A DNA stretch of 64,000 nt from an uncultured Lachnospiraceae bacterium (GTDB lineage: Bacteria; Bacillota; Clostridia; Lachnospirales; Lachnospiraceae): the NCBI GenBank assembly GCA_910577955.1, contig CAJTNC010000006.1:1-64000 (forward strand), given 5' to 3'. Below the pieces are notes generated by a model. That model was not told the origin of the DNA and ran no database searches. It was given only the letters and a program-made list of their open reading frames with translations. Of this stretch, positions 7,328 to 14,709 are shown in pieces. A program made the translations under genes and the position numbers. Every line of letters begins with the position of its first letter. Position 1 is the stretch's first letter.

Positions 7328-8716
7328 CTATTCTCCGGTCTGTTCCCTCTCTTTTCCCTGACTCATCTCCTTCAATTCCTTCGCCACCATAACCACAACG
7401 ATCTGGGTCAGAATAAACGTCAAAAGATCCGCTGCGGGCTGGGCTAACTGCAGACCGGACAGACCGAATATTTCCGGCAGAATCAGAATTGCCGGAATAA
7501 AAAACAACCCCTGCTTTCCAATAGCTGTCAGAGTAGCCCTAAAACTGTAGCCGATGGACTGCGTCAGCATATTGCCGATAATGGAAAATGCCTGTGTAGG
7601 CAAAATCACACACTGCATCTTCAAAGCCATAGCTCCAATCGCTATAACCTCCGCGTCCTCTCTGCGAAACAGCCTCATAATAGGTGTAGATACCGCAAAC
7701 ATAATGACAGCCATCGCGAGCAAAAATACAAACGCCACTTTTCTGCAAAAATAGTAGGCCTCCAATACACGATCGTAATTTTTTGCACCGAAATTAAATC
7801 CGCATACCGGTTGAAAACCCTGTCCGAAACCGATCAGCGCGGAGTTGATGAACATCATGATCCTTGTGACTATAGACATAGCAGCCACTGCCGCGTCCCC
7901 GAATCCGGAGGCCGCCACGTTTAAAAGCACAGACGCCAGACTTGCAAGCCCTTGACGCCCCAGAGTCGGCATTCCTGCAGACAATATCTCTTTATATACC
8001 CACCATTTCATCGTAAAAAATTTCGGATTCGGTTTCAGTACGTTCCCGGAACGGATCACCAAAACCAACAAAATCACAAAACTGACAAACTGACTGAAAA
8101 TAGTCGCAACCGCAGCGCCGGATATTCCCATATCAAATTGAAAAATCAAGAGCGGATCCAAAATCACATTCAACACACCGCCGGCAGTGATTCCGACCAT
8201 AGAGAGCATCGCATTCCCCTGAGAGCGCAGATGATTATTGAATACAAAGGATACTGTCATATAGGGAGCGGCAAGCAGAATATATCTCCCGTAGTCTTTC
8301 GCATAGGGCGCAATCGTCTCCGTTGCCCCCAGCAGACGCACCAGCTTATCGATATTGGAAACACCGAAAAAGGCTAACAATGCCCCAAAGAAAACAGCCG
8401 TATACACCGCCGTAGAGCAGGCTCTCTGTGCCTTCTCCCGTTTCTTTTCACCCAGCATTCTGGACATGTAGTTTCCGCTTCCCATTCCCAGTGTAAAACC
8501 GATGGCCTGAATCATCGCCATCAGGGAAAAGTTGACGCCAACCGCGCCGGAAGCGGCGGTGCTAAGCTGGCTCACAAAAAAAGTATCCGCCATATTATAG
8601 ATGGAGGTTATCAACATACTGATGATCGTCGGCACGGCAAGGCGCGGTATCAGCTTGTTCACCGGTGTCTCTATCATCATCCTGTATTTTTCTTCATATG
8701 TCATTTCCCGCCGCAT
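7328..8716 (-). CDS. MATE-family multidrug/cation efflux protein
   Basis: A 462-residue integral membrane protein with about twelve hydrophobic segments and MATE-typical stretches (IPRLAVPTIISMLITSIYN near the start, GVLNVILDPLLIF, GFGQGFQPVCGFNFGAKNY). These transporters use Na+ or H+ gradients to expel drugs or metabolites. ATG 8716 is chosen because GAGGAG lies 8 bases upstream; the frame extends to 8770 without a ribosome-binding site. It is followed closely by the dus gene. The substrate is unknown. Confidence 0.93.
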   Translation of the reverse strand: MRREMTYEEKYRMMIETPVNKLIPRLAVPTIISMLITSIYNMADTFFVSQLSTAASGAVGVNFSLMAMIQAIGFTLGMGSGNYMSRMLGEKKREKAQRACSTAVYTAVFFGALLAFFGVSNIDKLVRLLGATETIAPYAKDYGRYILLAAPYMTVSFVFNNHLRSQGNAMLSMVGITAGGVLNVILDPLLIFQFDMGISGAAVATIFSQFVSFVILLVLVIRSGNVLKPNPKFFTMKWWVYKEILSAGMPTLGRQGLASLASVLLNVAASGFGDAAVAAMSIVTRIMMFINSALIGFGQGFQPVCGFNFGAKNYDRVLEAYYFCRKVAFVFLLAMAVIMFAVSTPIMRLFRREDAEVIAIGAMALKMQCVILPTQAFSIIGNMLTQSIGYSFRATLTAIGKQGLFFIPAILILPEIFGLSGLQLAQPAADLLTFILTQIVVVMVAKELKEMSQGKEREQTGE

Positions 8717-8874
8717 AATGTCACTCCTCAAATCTGTCATCTCATAAGATAAATTCTGGCTTTCTATCAAATTTTACACTATGCAGCATGGAAAATGCAA
8801 TCGTCCCGACAAAACTTTTCGGTATGATTCAAGGAATTCTATAATTGCTGAAAATGCTTCAAAACAAGAACGAC

Positions 8875-9285
8875 CTATAATAATTCACTGGCATAATAAG
8901 GAATGATCAGATAATATCCCTCCCGGATATCGTCCGCATTTCTCAGATGGTTCATGAAGACCACCTCGTCAATATATTTTTCAAGCGTTTCGTAATGCGC
9001 CTCATCGGCATAGGTTCTGGCGATAGATGTGAGCGTCTCCCCTCGCTCCACGCATATATTTTTATAATATTTGATCGAGATATCCTCTTTTCCCGCATCC
9101 TTCGCTTTAGAGATTATACTGTTCAGACATAATACGGCAACACAGATGAATCCTATGGCAAAAATCAGTTGTAAAATATGTTTCCTGATCTCTGCATTCC
9201 TTCTTCTCTTATTATTGCGGATCCTTACATCCCATTTACTCACCGGCAAAGTAGCGTACTTATTTCTCATTGTCATGCTGTTCAT
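8875..9285 (-). CDS. yneA: YneA-like SOS cell-division suppressor (membrane-anchored LysM protein)
   Basis: A 136-residue protein with a basic cytoplasmic N-terminus, one membrane segment (about residues 40-60, LIFAIGFICVAVLCLNSI) and a C-terminal LysM-like domain (VERGETLTSIARTYADE to YYLIIPYY). In Bacillus, yneA has this architecture, sits divergent from lexA and blocks division during DNA damage. Here the gene is also divergent from lexA and its promoter is overlain by a LexA box. The start ATG 9285 follows GGAGG by 8 bases. Sequence divergence in this family is high, so the name rests on domain layout, position and regulation. Confidence 0.75.
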   Translation of the reverse strand: MNSMTMRNKYATLPVSKWDVRIRNNKRRRNAEIRKHILQLIFAIGFICVAVLCLNSIISKAKDAGKEDISIKYYKNICVERGETLTSIARTYADEAHYETLEKYIDEVVFMNHLRNADDIREGYYLIIPYYASELL

Positions 9286-9416
9286 CACTGTTTCCTCCGT
9301 TTTCTGCTGTATTGTTTTACTTCTCCCGCAGTATACCCTGTTATATGTCCCTTAAATCGGACTCTTCATCCCAAAGCTCTTTTTATATGCTTCACTGATT
9401 CTCGAATATTCTTTCT

Positions 9417-9428
9417 GAACATTTGTTC
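9417..9428. promoter_or_regulatory. LexA box 1
   Basis: GAACATTTGTTC matches the Firmicutes SOS box (GAAC-N4-GTTC). It lies in the transcribed leader of the yneA-like gene, downstream of its -10. Confidence 0.75.
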
Positions 9429-9441
9429 TTTTCCTATTTAT

Positions 9442-9470
9442 AAAATATCATCCGAACAAATGTTTGTCAA
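9442..9470 (-). promoter_or_regulatory. Promoter of the yneA-like gene
   Basis: TTGACA (9465-9470), a 17-base spacer and TATTTT (9442-9447) on the minus strand. LexA box 2 lies across the -35/spacer, the same layout as at the recA promoter. Confidence 0.75.
9453..9466. promoter_or_regulatory. LexA box 2
   Basis: CGAACAAATGTTTG, an SOS box inside the spacer of the yneA-like promoter. With box 3 it forms a perfect 14-bp inverted repeat separated by 12 bases. Confidence 0.8.
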
Positions 9471-9478
9471 GAATTTTT

Positions 9479-9492
9479 CAAACATTTGTTCG
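9479..9492. promoter_or_regulatory. LexA box 3
   Basis: CAAACATTTGTTCG, the exact reverse complement of box 2, lies just upstream of the proposed lexA -35 and allows LexA autoregulation. Confidence 0.8.
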
Positions 9493-9502
9493 GAATATAT
9501 GT

Positions 9503-9531
9503 TTGCTTTTTGACGGACAATGTGATATACT
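9503..9531 (+). promoter_or_regulatory. lexA promoter
   Basis: TTGCTT (9503-9508), a 17-base spacer and TATACT (9526-9531) precede lexA by about 34 bases. Confidence 0.55.
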
Positions 9532-9564
9532 TTACTTACAAATTCCAAAGAACGGAGATTTACT

Positions 9565-10179
9565 ATGGCAAAAGGTAAAATTACTGCAAAGCAGCAGGAA
9601 ATACTGGAATATATGAAAGAAGAAATCTTGAAAAAAGGATATCCGCCCACCGTGCGGGAAATTTGTCAGGCAGTGCATCTGAAATCTACTTCTTCAGTTC
9701 ACGCCCATTTGGAGACCCTTGAGAAGCTCGGGATGATCGAGCGTGATCCGACGAAACCCCGGGCTATCGAGATCTGCGACGATAGTTTCCAGATGGTGCG
9801 GAAAGAAATGGTTTCTCTCCCAGTCGTCGGCACTGTTGCCGCCGGGCAGCCTATTCTTGCACAGCAGAATATCGAAAGCTATTTCCCCGTTCCCGCCGAG
9901 TTCGTTCCGGGAGGTGAATCCTTTGTATTGAAGGTAAAAGGTGATTCCATGATCAATGTCGGAATCTTAGACGGGGATCAGATTTTCGTGAAATGCTGCA
10001 ATACCGCCACCAACGGCGATATCGTAGTTGCGTTGGTGGAAGATTCCGCCACAGTGAAAACTTTTTATAAAGAAGCGGATCACATCCGTCTGCAGCCTGA
10101 AAATGACTCAATGGATCCGATCCTTGTCAAAGAATGCGTTATTCTCGGGAAAGTATTCGGCGTATTTCGAATCCTTTAA
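9565..10179 (+). CDS. lexA: LexA, SOS-response repressor
   Basis: A 204-residue repressor. The winged helix occupies residues 1-65 (TAKQQEILEYMKE, TVREICQAVHLKSTSSVHAHL). The self-cleavage site is Ala93-Gly94 (VAAGQPI), with the catalytic serine in KGDSMI (Ser128) and lysine in SATVKTFY (Lys165). RecA filaments trigger cleavage after DNA damage. The start ATG 9565 follows AACGGAG. The gene is divergent from the yneA-like gene, and three LexA boxes lie between them; two more lie upstream of recA at 61.4 kb, which defines a small SOS regulon in this window. Confidence 0.97.
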   Translation: MAKGKITAKQQEILEYMKEEILKKGYPPTVREICQAVHLKSTSSVHAHLETLEKLGMIERDPTKPRAIEICDDSFQMVRKEMVSLPVVGTVAAGQPILAQQNIESYFPVPAEFVPGGESFVLKVKGDSMINVGILDGDQIFVKCCNTATNGDIVVALVEDSATVKTFYKEADHIRLQPENDSMDPILVKECVILGKVFGVFRIL

Positions 10180-10203
10180 CCGCAAAGAGGTTCTCTTTCC
10201 GGC

Positions 10204-10236
10204 GTAAAAAATAAGCGGGCTTACTCCAGCCCGCTT
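10204..10236 (-). terminator. Intrinsic terminator of the rplU-rsfS operon, overlapping the rsfS stop
   Basis: An 8-bp GC-rich stem (AAGCGGGC with GCCCGCTT) is followed by ATTTTTT on the minus strand. The rsfS stop codon is in the loop. It may also limit read-through from lexA, which converges on it. Confidence 0.8.
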
Positions 10237-10571
10237 ATATCTATCTCTTTTCCGTCCCTCCAGATCCTCTCGAGATCATAGAACAACCTGTTCTCCGTAT
10301 CAAAAATATGCACGATGATATCGCCGTAATCCATCAGGATCCAATTCGCAGTTTTGTACCCTTCCGTCTGCTTCATTGTCGCACCTGCTCTTCCCAGCGT
10401 TTCATCCACATTATCGCACATCGCCTGTATCTGGCTGTGATTTTTTCCGCTGGCAATGATAAAATAATCTGCTATTGTGGAAATATCACTGATATCGATC
10501 ACTTTGATATCTTCTGCTTTTTTGTCCTCCAACGCCTGAATTGCCAGTTTTGCCATCTCTTTTGCTTCCAT
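10221..10571 (-). CDS. rsfS: Ribosomal silencing factor RsfS
   Basis: A 116-residue Iojap/RsfS protein, which binds ribosomal protein L14 on the 50S subunit and blocks subunit joining during starvation. Family features: DIKVIDISDISTIADYFIIASG, SQIQAMCDNVDE, EGYKTANWILMDYGDIIVHIF. It is last in the rplU operon after yqeK (gap 23 bases), the usual order in Firmicutes. AAGGGAGA precedes the ATG. Confidence 0.95.
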   Translation of the reverse strand: MEAKEMAKLAIQALEDKKAEDIKVIDISDISTIADYFIIASGKNHSQIQAMCDNVDETLGRAGATMKQTEGYKTANWILMDYGDIIVHIFDTENRLFYDLERIWRDGKEIDISGLE

Positions 10572-10594
10572 AAAGATTCTCCCTTCTCTCTGTA

Positions 10595-11182
10595 TTATGG
10601 TTTCTCATCCATGATTTTTATATAATGATCATAAGTTCTTCTGGTCATCGGGTCGATCTCATTTTCCAGTCCGTCCAGATAGGAAAGCGTATCTTTTAAA
10701 ATCTCAATCAATGTTCTGTCCAGATCCTGAAAAGCCAACCTTCTGAGTTCCGGAAGTCTTGCAGAATGATCTCTGCCCGGTTCGATATAGTCTGCGATAA
10801 ATACAATCTTTTCCAATGTGCTCATTCCGGGCCTGCCGGTAGTATGATAGCGGACGGCGTTTAAAATATCTTCATCCCCGATCCCATACTTATGTTCGGC
10901 CAGATATGCCCCTGCCTTTGCGTGGAGCAAAAACGGATTTTTGGCTTCCGTCATGTTGATTTCTATCGACTGCTTTTTGCAAAGGCTGACTTTCTTATCA
11001 TTGCTCAAACATTTCGCACAATCATGCAAAAGCCCCGCAATCTGAGCTCGTTCCGTGTCGACATCATAACACATCGCCAGACATGCCGCTGTATAAGTCA
11101 CTCCCAAAGTATGCTCAAACCGTTTTTTGTCCTGCGTTTTTTTTATCTTTGTCCGCAATTCCGCAATGTCCACTCTCGCCAT
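10595..11182 (-). CDS. yqeK: YqeK, HD-domain Ap4A hydrolase
   Basis: A 195-residue HD-superfamily phosphohydrolase. Metal-binding residues are visible in RFEHTLGV, LLHDCAKCL, HAKAGAYLAE and HTTGRPGM. YqeK proteins cleave diadenosine tetraphosphate symmetrically to ADP. The gene begins 8 bases after the nadD stop and precedes rsfS, as in many Firmicutes. Length is typical. Confidence 0.93.
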   Translation of the reverse strand: MARVDIAELRTKIKKTQDKKRFEHTLGVTYTAACLAMCYDVDTERAQIAGLLHDCAKCLSNDKKVSLCKKQSIEINMTEAKNPFLLHAKAGAYLAEHKYGIGDEDILNAVRYHTTGRPGMSTLEKIVFIADYIEPGRDHSARLPELRRLAFQDLDRTLIEILKDTLSYLDGLENEIDPMTRRTYDHYIKIMDEKP

Positions 11183-11190
11183 ACTGCATC

Positions 11191-11817
11191 CTATGCCTCG
11201 TTTTTTTCATAAAGATGGTTTTTTAAAATATATTCCCTCACCTTATCCGGCACGATATAACGGATCGAACGTCCTTCGGCCACCTTTTTCCGTATCATCG
11301 AAGAAGATATATCCACATGCTGCACGTCAAGAAGCAAAATATCTGCGCCGTATTTTTCCTTTAGCTGCGCCATCTTTTCCTCCATATCGCTGTGTTTCCT
11401 GTCGCCTCTCACGGCGGCAAGAATTTTTGCATTCTGAAAAATCATCTCCGCATCTTTCCACTCTTCCATTGTGAAAAGGTTGTCGGCCCCTACGATCAGA
11501 TAGTATTCCTGATCCGGGTAATGCTTTTTCAACTCCGCCAGCGTATCGCAGGTATAGGAATTCCCTCCTCTGTCAATCTCAATCGTAGAAAGAGCAAAAT
11601 GAGGATTATCCTCAATCGCTAACCCTGTCATGTTGATCCTGTCCTTTGCCGGAAGAATCTCCGATATATCTTTCAAATAGGAGCAGCCGGACGGCACAAA
11701 CAAAATATCGTCCAATCCCGCATTTTCTCTGGCAGTCTCCGCAATGATCAGATGCGCCGTATGCACAGGATTAAAAGTGCCGCCGAGAATACCTACTTTT
11801 TTCATCGCAATATCCAT
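11191..11817 (-). CDS. nadD: Nicotinate-nucleotide adenylyltransferase NadD
   Basis: A 208-residue nucleotidyltransferase that makes deamido-NAD from nicotinate mononucleotide and ATP. The signature GILGGTFNPVHTAHL (the GxFxPxHxxH motif) is at the N-terminus and the SSMIRKKVAEGRSI motif near the C-terminus. ATG 11817 has GGAG 7 bases upstream; an internal ATG at 11805 is less likely. Position between yhbY and yqeK is canonical. Confidence 0.95.
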   Translation of the reverse strand: MDIAMKKVGILGGTFNPVHTAHLIIAETARENAGLDDILFVPSGCSYLKDISEILPAKDRINMTGLAIEDNPHFALSTIEIDRGGNSYTCDTLAELKKHYPDQEYYLIVGADNLFTMEEWKDAEMIFQNAKILAAVRGDRKHSDMEEKMAQLKEKYGADILLLDVQHVDISSSMIRKKVAEGRSIRYIVPDKVREYILKNHLYEKNEA

Positions 11818-11900
11818 GCCTTTTCTCCGTCCTGTAATACCCTACAACAAACAATATGATTTTTACAGTATTCTATGCCTATCATACTAAAAAGCGCCGG

Positions 11901-12191
11901 TCACTTCGGCAATTCAATCTTTTTGTGATCTTTGCTTTCTTTATATAATACGATCTTCTTGCCGATTACCTGTACCACTTCAGAGTGTGTGCGCTCCGCC
12001 AGCATTTCCGCTATCTCCCTCGGATCATCCATACAGTTTTTCAACACGCTGATCTTTACAAGTTCCCGCTTGTTAAAACATTCGGAAATATTCTCTGTAA
12101 ACTCCGGTGTCAGTGAAGATTTTCCCACTTGAAATATCGACTCCAAATTCATGGCAAGCCCCTTTAAGTAGGCTCTCTGCTTACTCGTCAT
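11901..12191 (-). CDS. yhbY: YhbY-family CRM-domain RNA-binding protein
   Basis: A 96-residue protein that is a single CRM domain (LTSKQRAYLKGLA-like start, VGKSSLTPEFTENISECFNKRELVKI). YhbY binds pre-50S ribosomal particles. The start at ATG 12191 follows GAAAGGAG; the frame is open to 12224 but lacks a site there. It lies between obg and nadD. Confidence 0.92.
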   Translation of the reverse strand: MTSKQRAYLKGLAMNLESIFQVGKSSLTPEFTENISECFNKRELVKISVLKNCMDDPREIAEMLAERTHSEVVQVIGKKIVLYKESKDHKKIELPK

Positions 12192-12265
12192 AATTTCTCC
12201 TTTCGCTGCAACACAACCCCTCAATAGAAAAAGGCACGGATTACCTCCTTTTTATTCATTCCCGG

Positions 12266-13552
12266 TTATCCTTCGTAATAATCAAACGACAGCCCATACA
12301 GTCTTACCGTATCGCCTTCGCTGATCCCCTGTGCCTTTAACTCCTCCAGTATTCCGTTTTCCCGCAGAAAACGCTGAAAAAAAGCAAATCCTTTTTCCGA
12401 TTCGAGATTCGTATATCCTAACATCTTCTCGATTCTCGGCCCTTCCACCACATACTCGTTCTTTTCTTCGTCATATGTGACTGTATAAGGATCTTTTTCC
12501 TGTCTGAGGGCAGTCTCGGGGTCGTACTCCTGTTCAAAAATAACAGGCTCTTCTTTCAGTTTGGAAAGTTCTTCCAAAACCCTGTAGAGCAGTTCTTTCA
12601 CTCCCTTTCCTGTCACCGCTGAAATAGCGTACACAGGAATTCCTTTGGGCTCAAATTCCGCTCTGATCTTCTCCACCGGATCCTCATCTTCATAAATGCA
12701 GTCTATCTTATTCGCTGCGATGATCTGAGGCCGCGCGGCGATATCTTTCTGATAACTTTCCAGTTCCTTGTTTATCGCATAAATGTCTTCAATGGGATCT
12801 CTTCCCTCGGTCGAAGCCGCATCCACAATATGAATCAGCATTTTTGTCCGCTCGATATGGCGCAGAAACTCATGCCCCAGTCCTATCCCCTCGGAAGCTC
12901 CCTCGATCAGTCCCGGAATATCCGCAATCACAAAACCGTCCCCATCCAGATCAACCACTCCCAGATTAGGATTTAACGTCGTAAAATGATAATTAGCAAT
13001 CTTAGGTCTGGCGTTCGTCACTCGGGATAAAAACGTGGATTTACCGACATTAGGAAATCCCACAAGTCCCACATCCGCAATCACTTTCAGTTCCAGCAAA
13101 AGCTCCAGCTCTCTGGCCGGCTGCCCGGGCTGGGCATACTTAGGCGCCTGCATCGTGGATGTCGCATAGTGCTGGTTTCCGCAACCTCCCCTGCCGCCTG
13201 CGAGAAGTATGAATCTCTTATTGTCACCGGACATATCGGTAATCACCTTACCGCTTTCAGCCTCTTTGATGACTGTGCCCGCCGGCACTTTGATCGTGAT
13301 ATCCTTTCCGTTTTTTCCATGGCAGTTTTTCTTACCGCCCTCCTGACCGTTCTCCGCGCAGTATTTACGGATATGTCTAAAATCCGTCAACGTATTCAGT
13401 CCTTCGTCCACCACGAAGATCACACTGCCGCCGTTGCCCCCGTCGCCCCCGTCAGGTCCGCCGTTTGGCACATATTTTTCGCGGCGGAAAGAAACGTGTC
13501 CGTCGCCGCCCTTACCGCTTCTCACATAAATTTTTGCTCTGTCTGCAAACAT
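12266..13552 (-). CDS. obg: Obg/CgtA ribosome-assembly GTPase
   Basis: A 428-residue GTPase. The glycine-rich Obg fold is residues 1-158 (RSGKGGDGHVSFRREKY, PDGGDGGNGG). The G domain has G1 GFPNVGKST, G3 DIPGLIEG and NKID. A C-terminal OCT domain covers about 345-425. Obg acts in 50S maturation and stringent/sporulation control. The gene follows rpmA after a hairpin that may reduce its expression relative to the ribosomal-protein genes. Confidence 0.97.
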   Translation of the reverse strand: MFADRAKIYVRSGKGGDGHVSFRREKYVPNGGPDGGDGGNGGSVIFVVDEGLNTLTDFRHIRKYCAENGQEGGKKNCHGKNGKDITIKVPAGTVIKEAESGKVITDMSGDNKRFILLAGGRGGCGNQHYATSTMQAPKYAQPGQPARELELLLELKVIADVGLVGFPNVGKSTFLSRVTNARPKIANYHFTTLNPNLGVVDLDGDGFVIADIPGLIEGASEGIGLGHEFLRHIERTKMLIHIVDAASTEGRDPIEDIYAINKELESYQKDIAARPQIIAANKIDCIYEDEDPVEKIRAEFEPKGIPVYAISAVTGKGVKELLYRVLEELSKLKEEPVIFEQEYDPETALRQEKDPYTVTYDEEKNEYVVEGPRIEKMLGYTNLESEKGFAFFQRFLRENGILEELKAQGISEGDTVRLYGLSFDYYEG

Positions 13553-13574
13553 AAATTTTCCTGCCTGTCATATA

Positions 13575-13606
13575 ATAAAAGAGCCCCAAACAACCGTTTG
13601 AGGCCC
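13575..13606 (-). terminator. Attenuating hairpin between rpmA and obg
   Basis: On the minus strand an 11-bp stem with a GGTT loop (GGCCTCAAAC paired with GTTTGGGGCTC) is followed by TTTTATTATA. It lies inside an operon, so it probably lets only part of the transcripts reach obg and the genes after it. Confidence 0.7.
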
Positions 13607-13618
13607 CACTACGAGATC

Positions 13619-13912
13619 TTAGCCTTCGCTTCTCTCAACCGGATAAACGGAAGCCTGCTTTCTGTCTCTTCCTTTTCTCTCAAATCTCAGAACACCGTCT
13701 ACCAGTGCAAACAACGTATCGTCGCCGCCTTTTCCCACATTGTTGCCGGGATGGATTTTCGTTCCACGCTGTCTGTATAAAATATTACCTGCCTTTACAA
13801 ACTGTCCGTCTGCTCTTTTTGCGCCAAGTCTCTTGGATTCGGAATCTCTGCCGTTCTTTGTGGAGCCGACACCCTTCTTATGCGCAAAAAACTGAAGGTT
13901 CAATTTCATCAT
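13619..13912 (-). CDS. rpmA: Ribosomal protein L27 with a cleavable N-terminus
   Basis: A 97-residue L27. The N-terminal extension MMKLNLQFFAHKKG matches the Firmicutes form that must be trimmed (between the two F and A) by the Prp protease, whose gene is directly upstream. Conserved: GVGSTKNGRDSESKRLG and GNILYRQRGTKIHPG. The start is ATG 13912; its GAGGAGG site is made by the last codons of prp, which couples the two genes. Confidence 0.96.
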   Translation of the reverse strand: MMKLNLQFFAHKKGVGSTKNGRDSESKRLGAKRADGQFVKAGNILYRQRGTKIHPGNNVGKGGDDTLFALVDGVLRFERKGRDRKQASVYPVERSEG

Positions 13913-13916
13913 GGTC

Positions 13917-14246
13917 TTACACCTCCTCAAATTTTACTTTGCAATACTTTCTGCCGTACTGTTTTTCAATACTCACACAGCCCAGTGCCAGAGAATCAAG
14001 CAATAACACCGCCTTTTCATCCAATCCCTCCGGAAAACGACAAGCGATCTGCCCGCCCGCTTCATCCGTCTCAGGATCGATTGGCAGCTTACAAAGCTCT
14101 TCCAGAGAATTTAATGTATTGATCACAAGAACCGAAAGCGCCGCACAGACAATGTCACCTCCGTACTTTCCGTATCCCGCATGTCCTTTACATCGAAGTT
14201 CCCTGTACTCTCCCTGACCGTTTTTTCTAAAAATCACTGTTGTCAT
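13917..14246 (-). CDS. prp: Prp, cysteine protease that trims L27
   Basis: A 109-residue YsxB/Prp protein. The catalytic pair is visible as His in CKGHAGYG and Cys in GDIVCAALSV. Prp removes the N-terminal extension of ribosomal protein L27, an essential step in Firmicutes. It lies between rplU (gap 6 bases) and rpmA (substrate gene), the standard order. Confidence 0.94.
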   Translation of the reverse strand: MTTVIFRKNGQGEYRELRCKGHAGYGKYGGDIVCAALSVLVINTLNSLEELCKLPIDPETDEAGGQIACRFPEGLDEKAVLLLDSLALGCVSIEKQYGRKYCKVKFEEV

Positions 14247-14252
14247 AAAACA

Positions 14253-14558
14253 TCAGCCATTGATCTTGTCAATCTTAACCTGTGTGTATGCTTGTCTGTG
14301 ACCGTTTTTCTTGTGGTAGCCGGATTTTCTTTTATACTTGTAAACGATAACTTTTTTGCCTCTGCCCTGCTTCTTCACAGTGCCGGTCACTGTTGCGCCT
14401 GCTACATCTGCGCCGACCTTCAGACCGTTATCACTCACAGCCAGTACCTGATCAAACGTTACAGTGCTTCCATCTTCCACATCCAGCTTTTCCACCCGGA
14501 TGACATCGCCTTCGGAAACCTTGTACTGCTTTCCACCTGTTGCAATAATTGCGTACAT
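14253..14558 (-). CDS. rplU: Ribosomal protein L21
   Basis: A 101-residue L21 (MYAIIATGGKQYKVSEGD at the N-terminus; YKYKRKSGYHKKNGHRQ near the C-terminus). The start ATG 14558 follows ATAGGAGG; the frame extends to 14630 through the leader and that part is not coding. It is the first gene of the rplU-prp-rpmA-obg-yhbY-nadD-yqeK-rsfS run. Confidence 0.97.
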   Translation of the reverse strand: MYAIIATGGKQYKVSEGDVIRVEKLDVEDGSTVTFDQVLAVSDNGLKVGADVAGATVTGTVKKQGRGKKVIVYKYKRKSGYHKKNGHRQAYTQVKIDKING

Positions 14559-14656
14559 ACCGTACCTCCTATTTCCATTACTCGCTGGCTTCGGCGGCAG
14601 TTTCTGCATCTTTTTCACGGAATTTGTCATTCCGTTGACCTAGCCATGCGGCATAC
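14559..14656 (-). ncRNA. Candidate L21 leader (autoregulatory 5' UTR of rplU)
   Basis: About 98 bases of leader separate the promoter from rplU. It contains a clear hairpin (ACGGAAT GACA AATTCCGT on the minus strand) and a second GC-rich region. Firmicutes rplU is often preceded by an L21 leader RNA; I infer the same here from position and structure, but did not align it to the family model. Confidence 0.45.
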
Positions 14657-14662
14657 TCTGAA

Positions 14663-14691
14663 ATCATAGCATTATTAGGGAAAACTGTCAA
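14663..14691 (-). promoter_or_regulatory. rplU operon promoter
   Basis: TTGACA (14686-14691), a 17-base spacer and TATGAT (14663-14668) on the minus strand: a near-consensus SigA promoter for the ribosome operon. Confidence 0.85.
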
Positions 14692-14709
14692 GAAAAAAAT
14701 ATATTTGTT

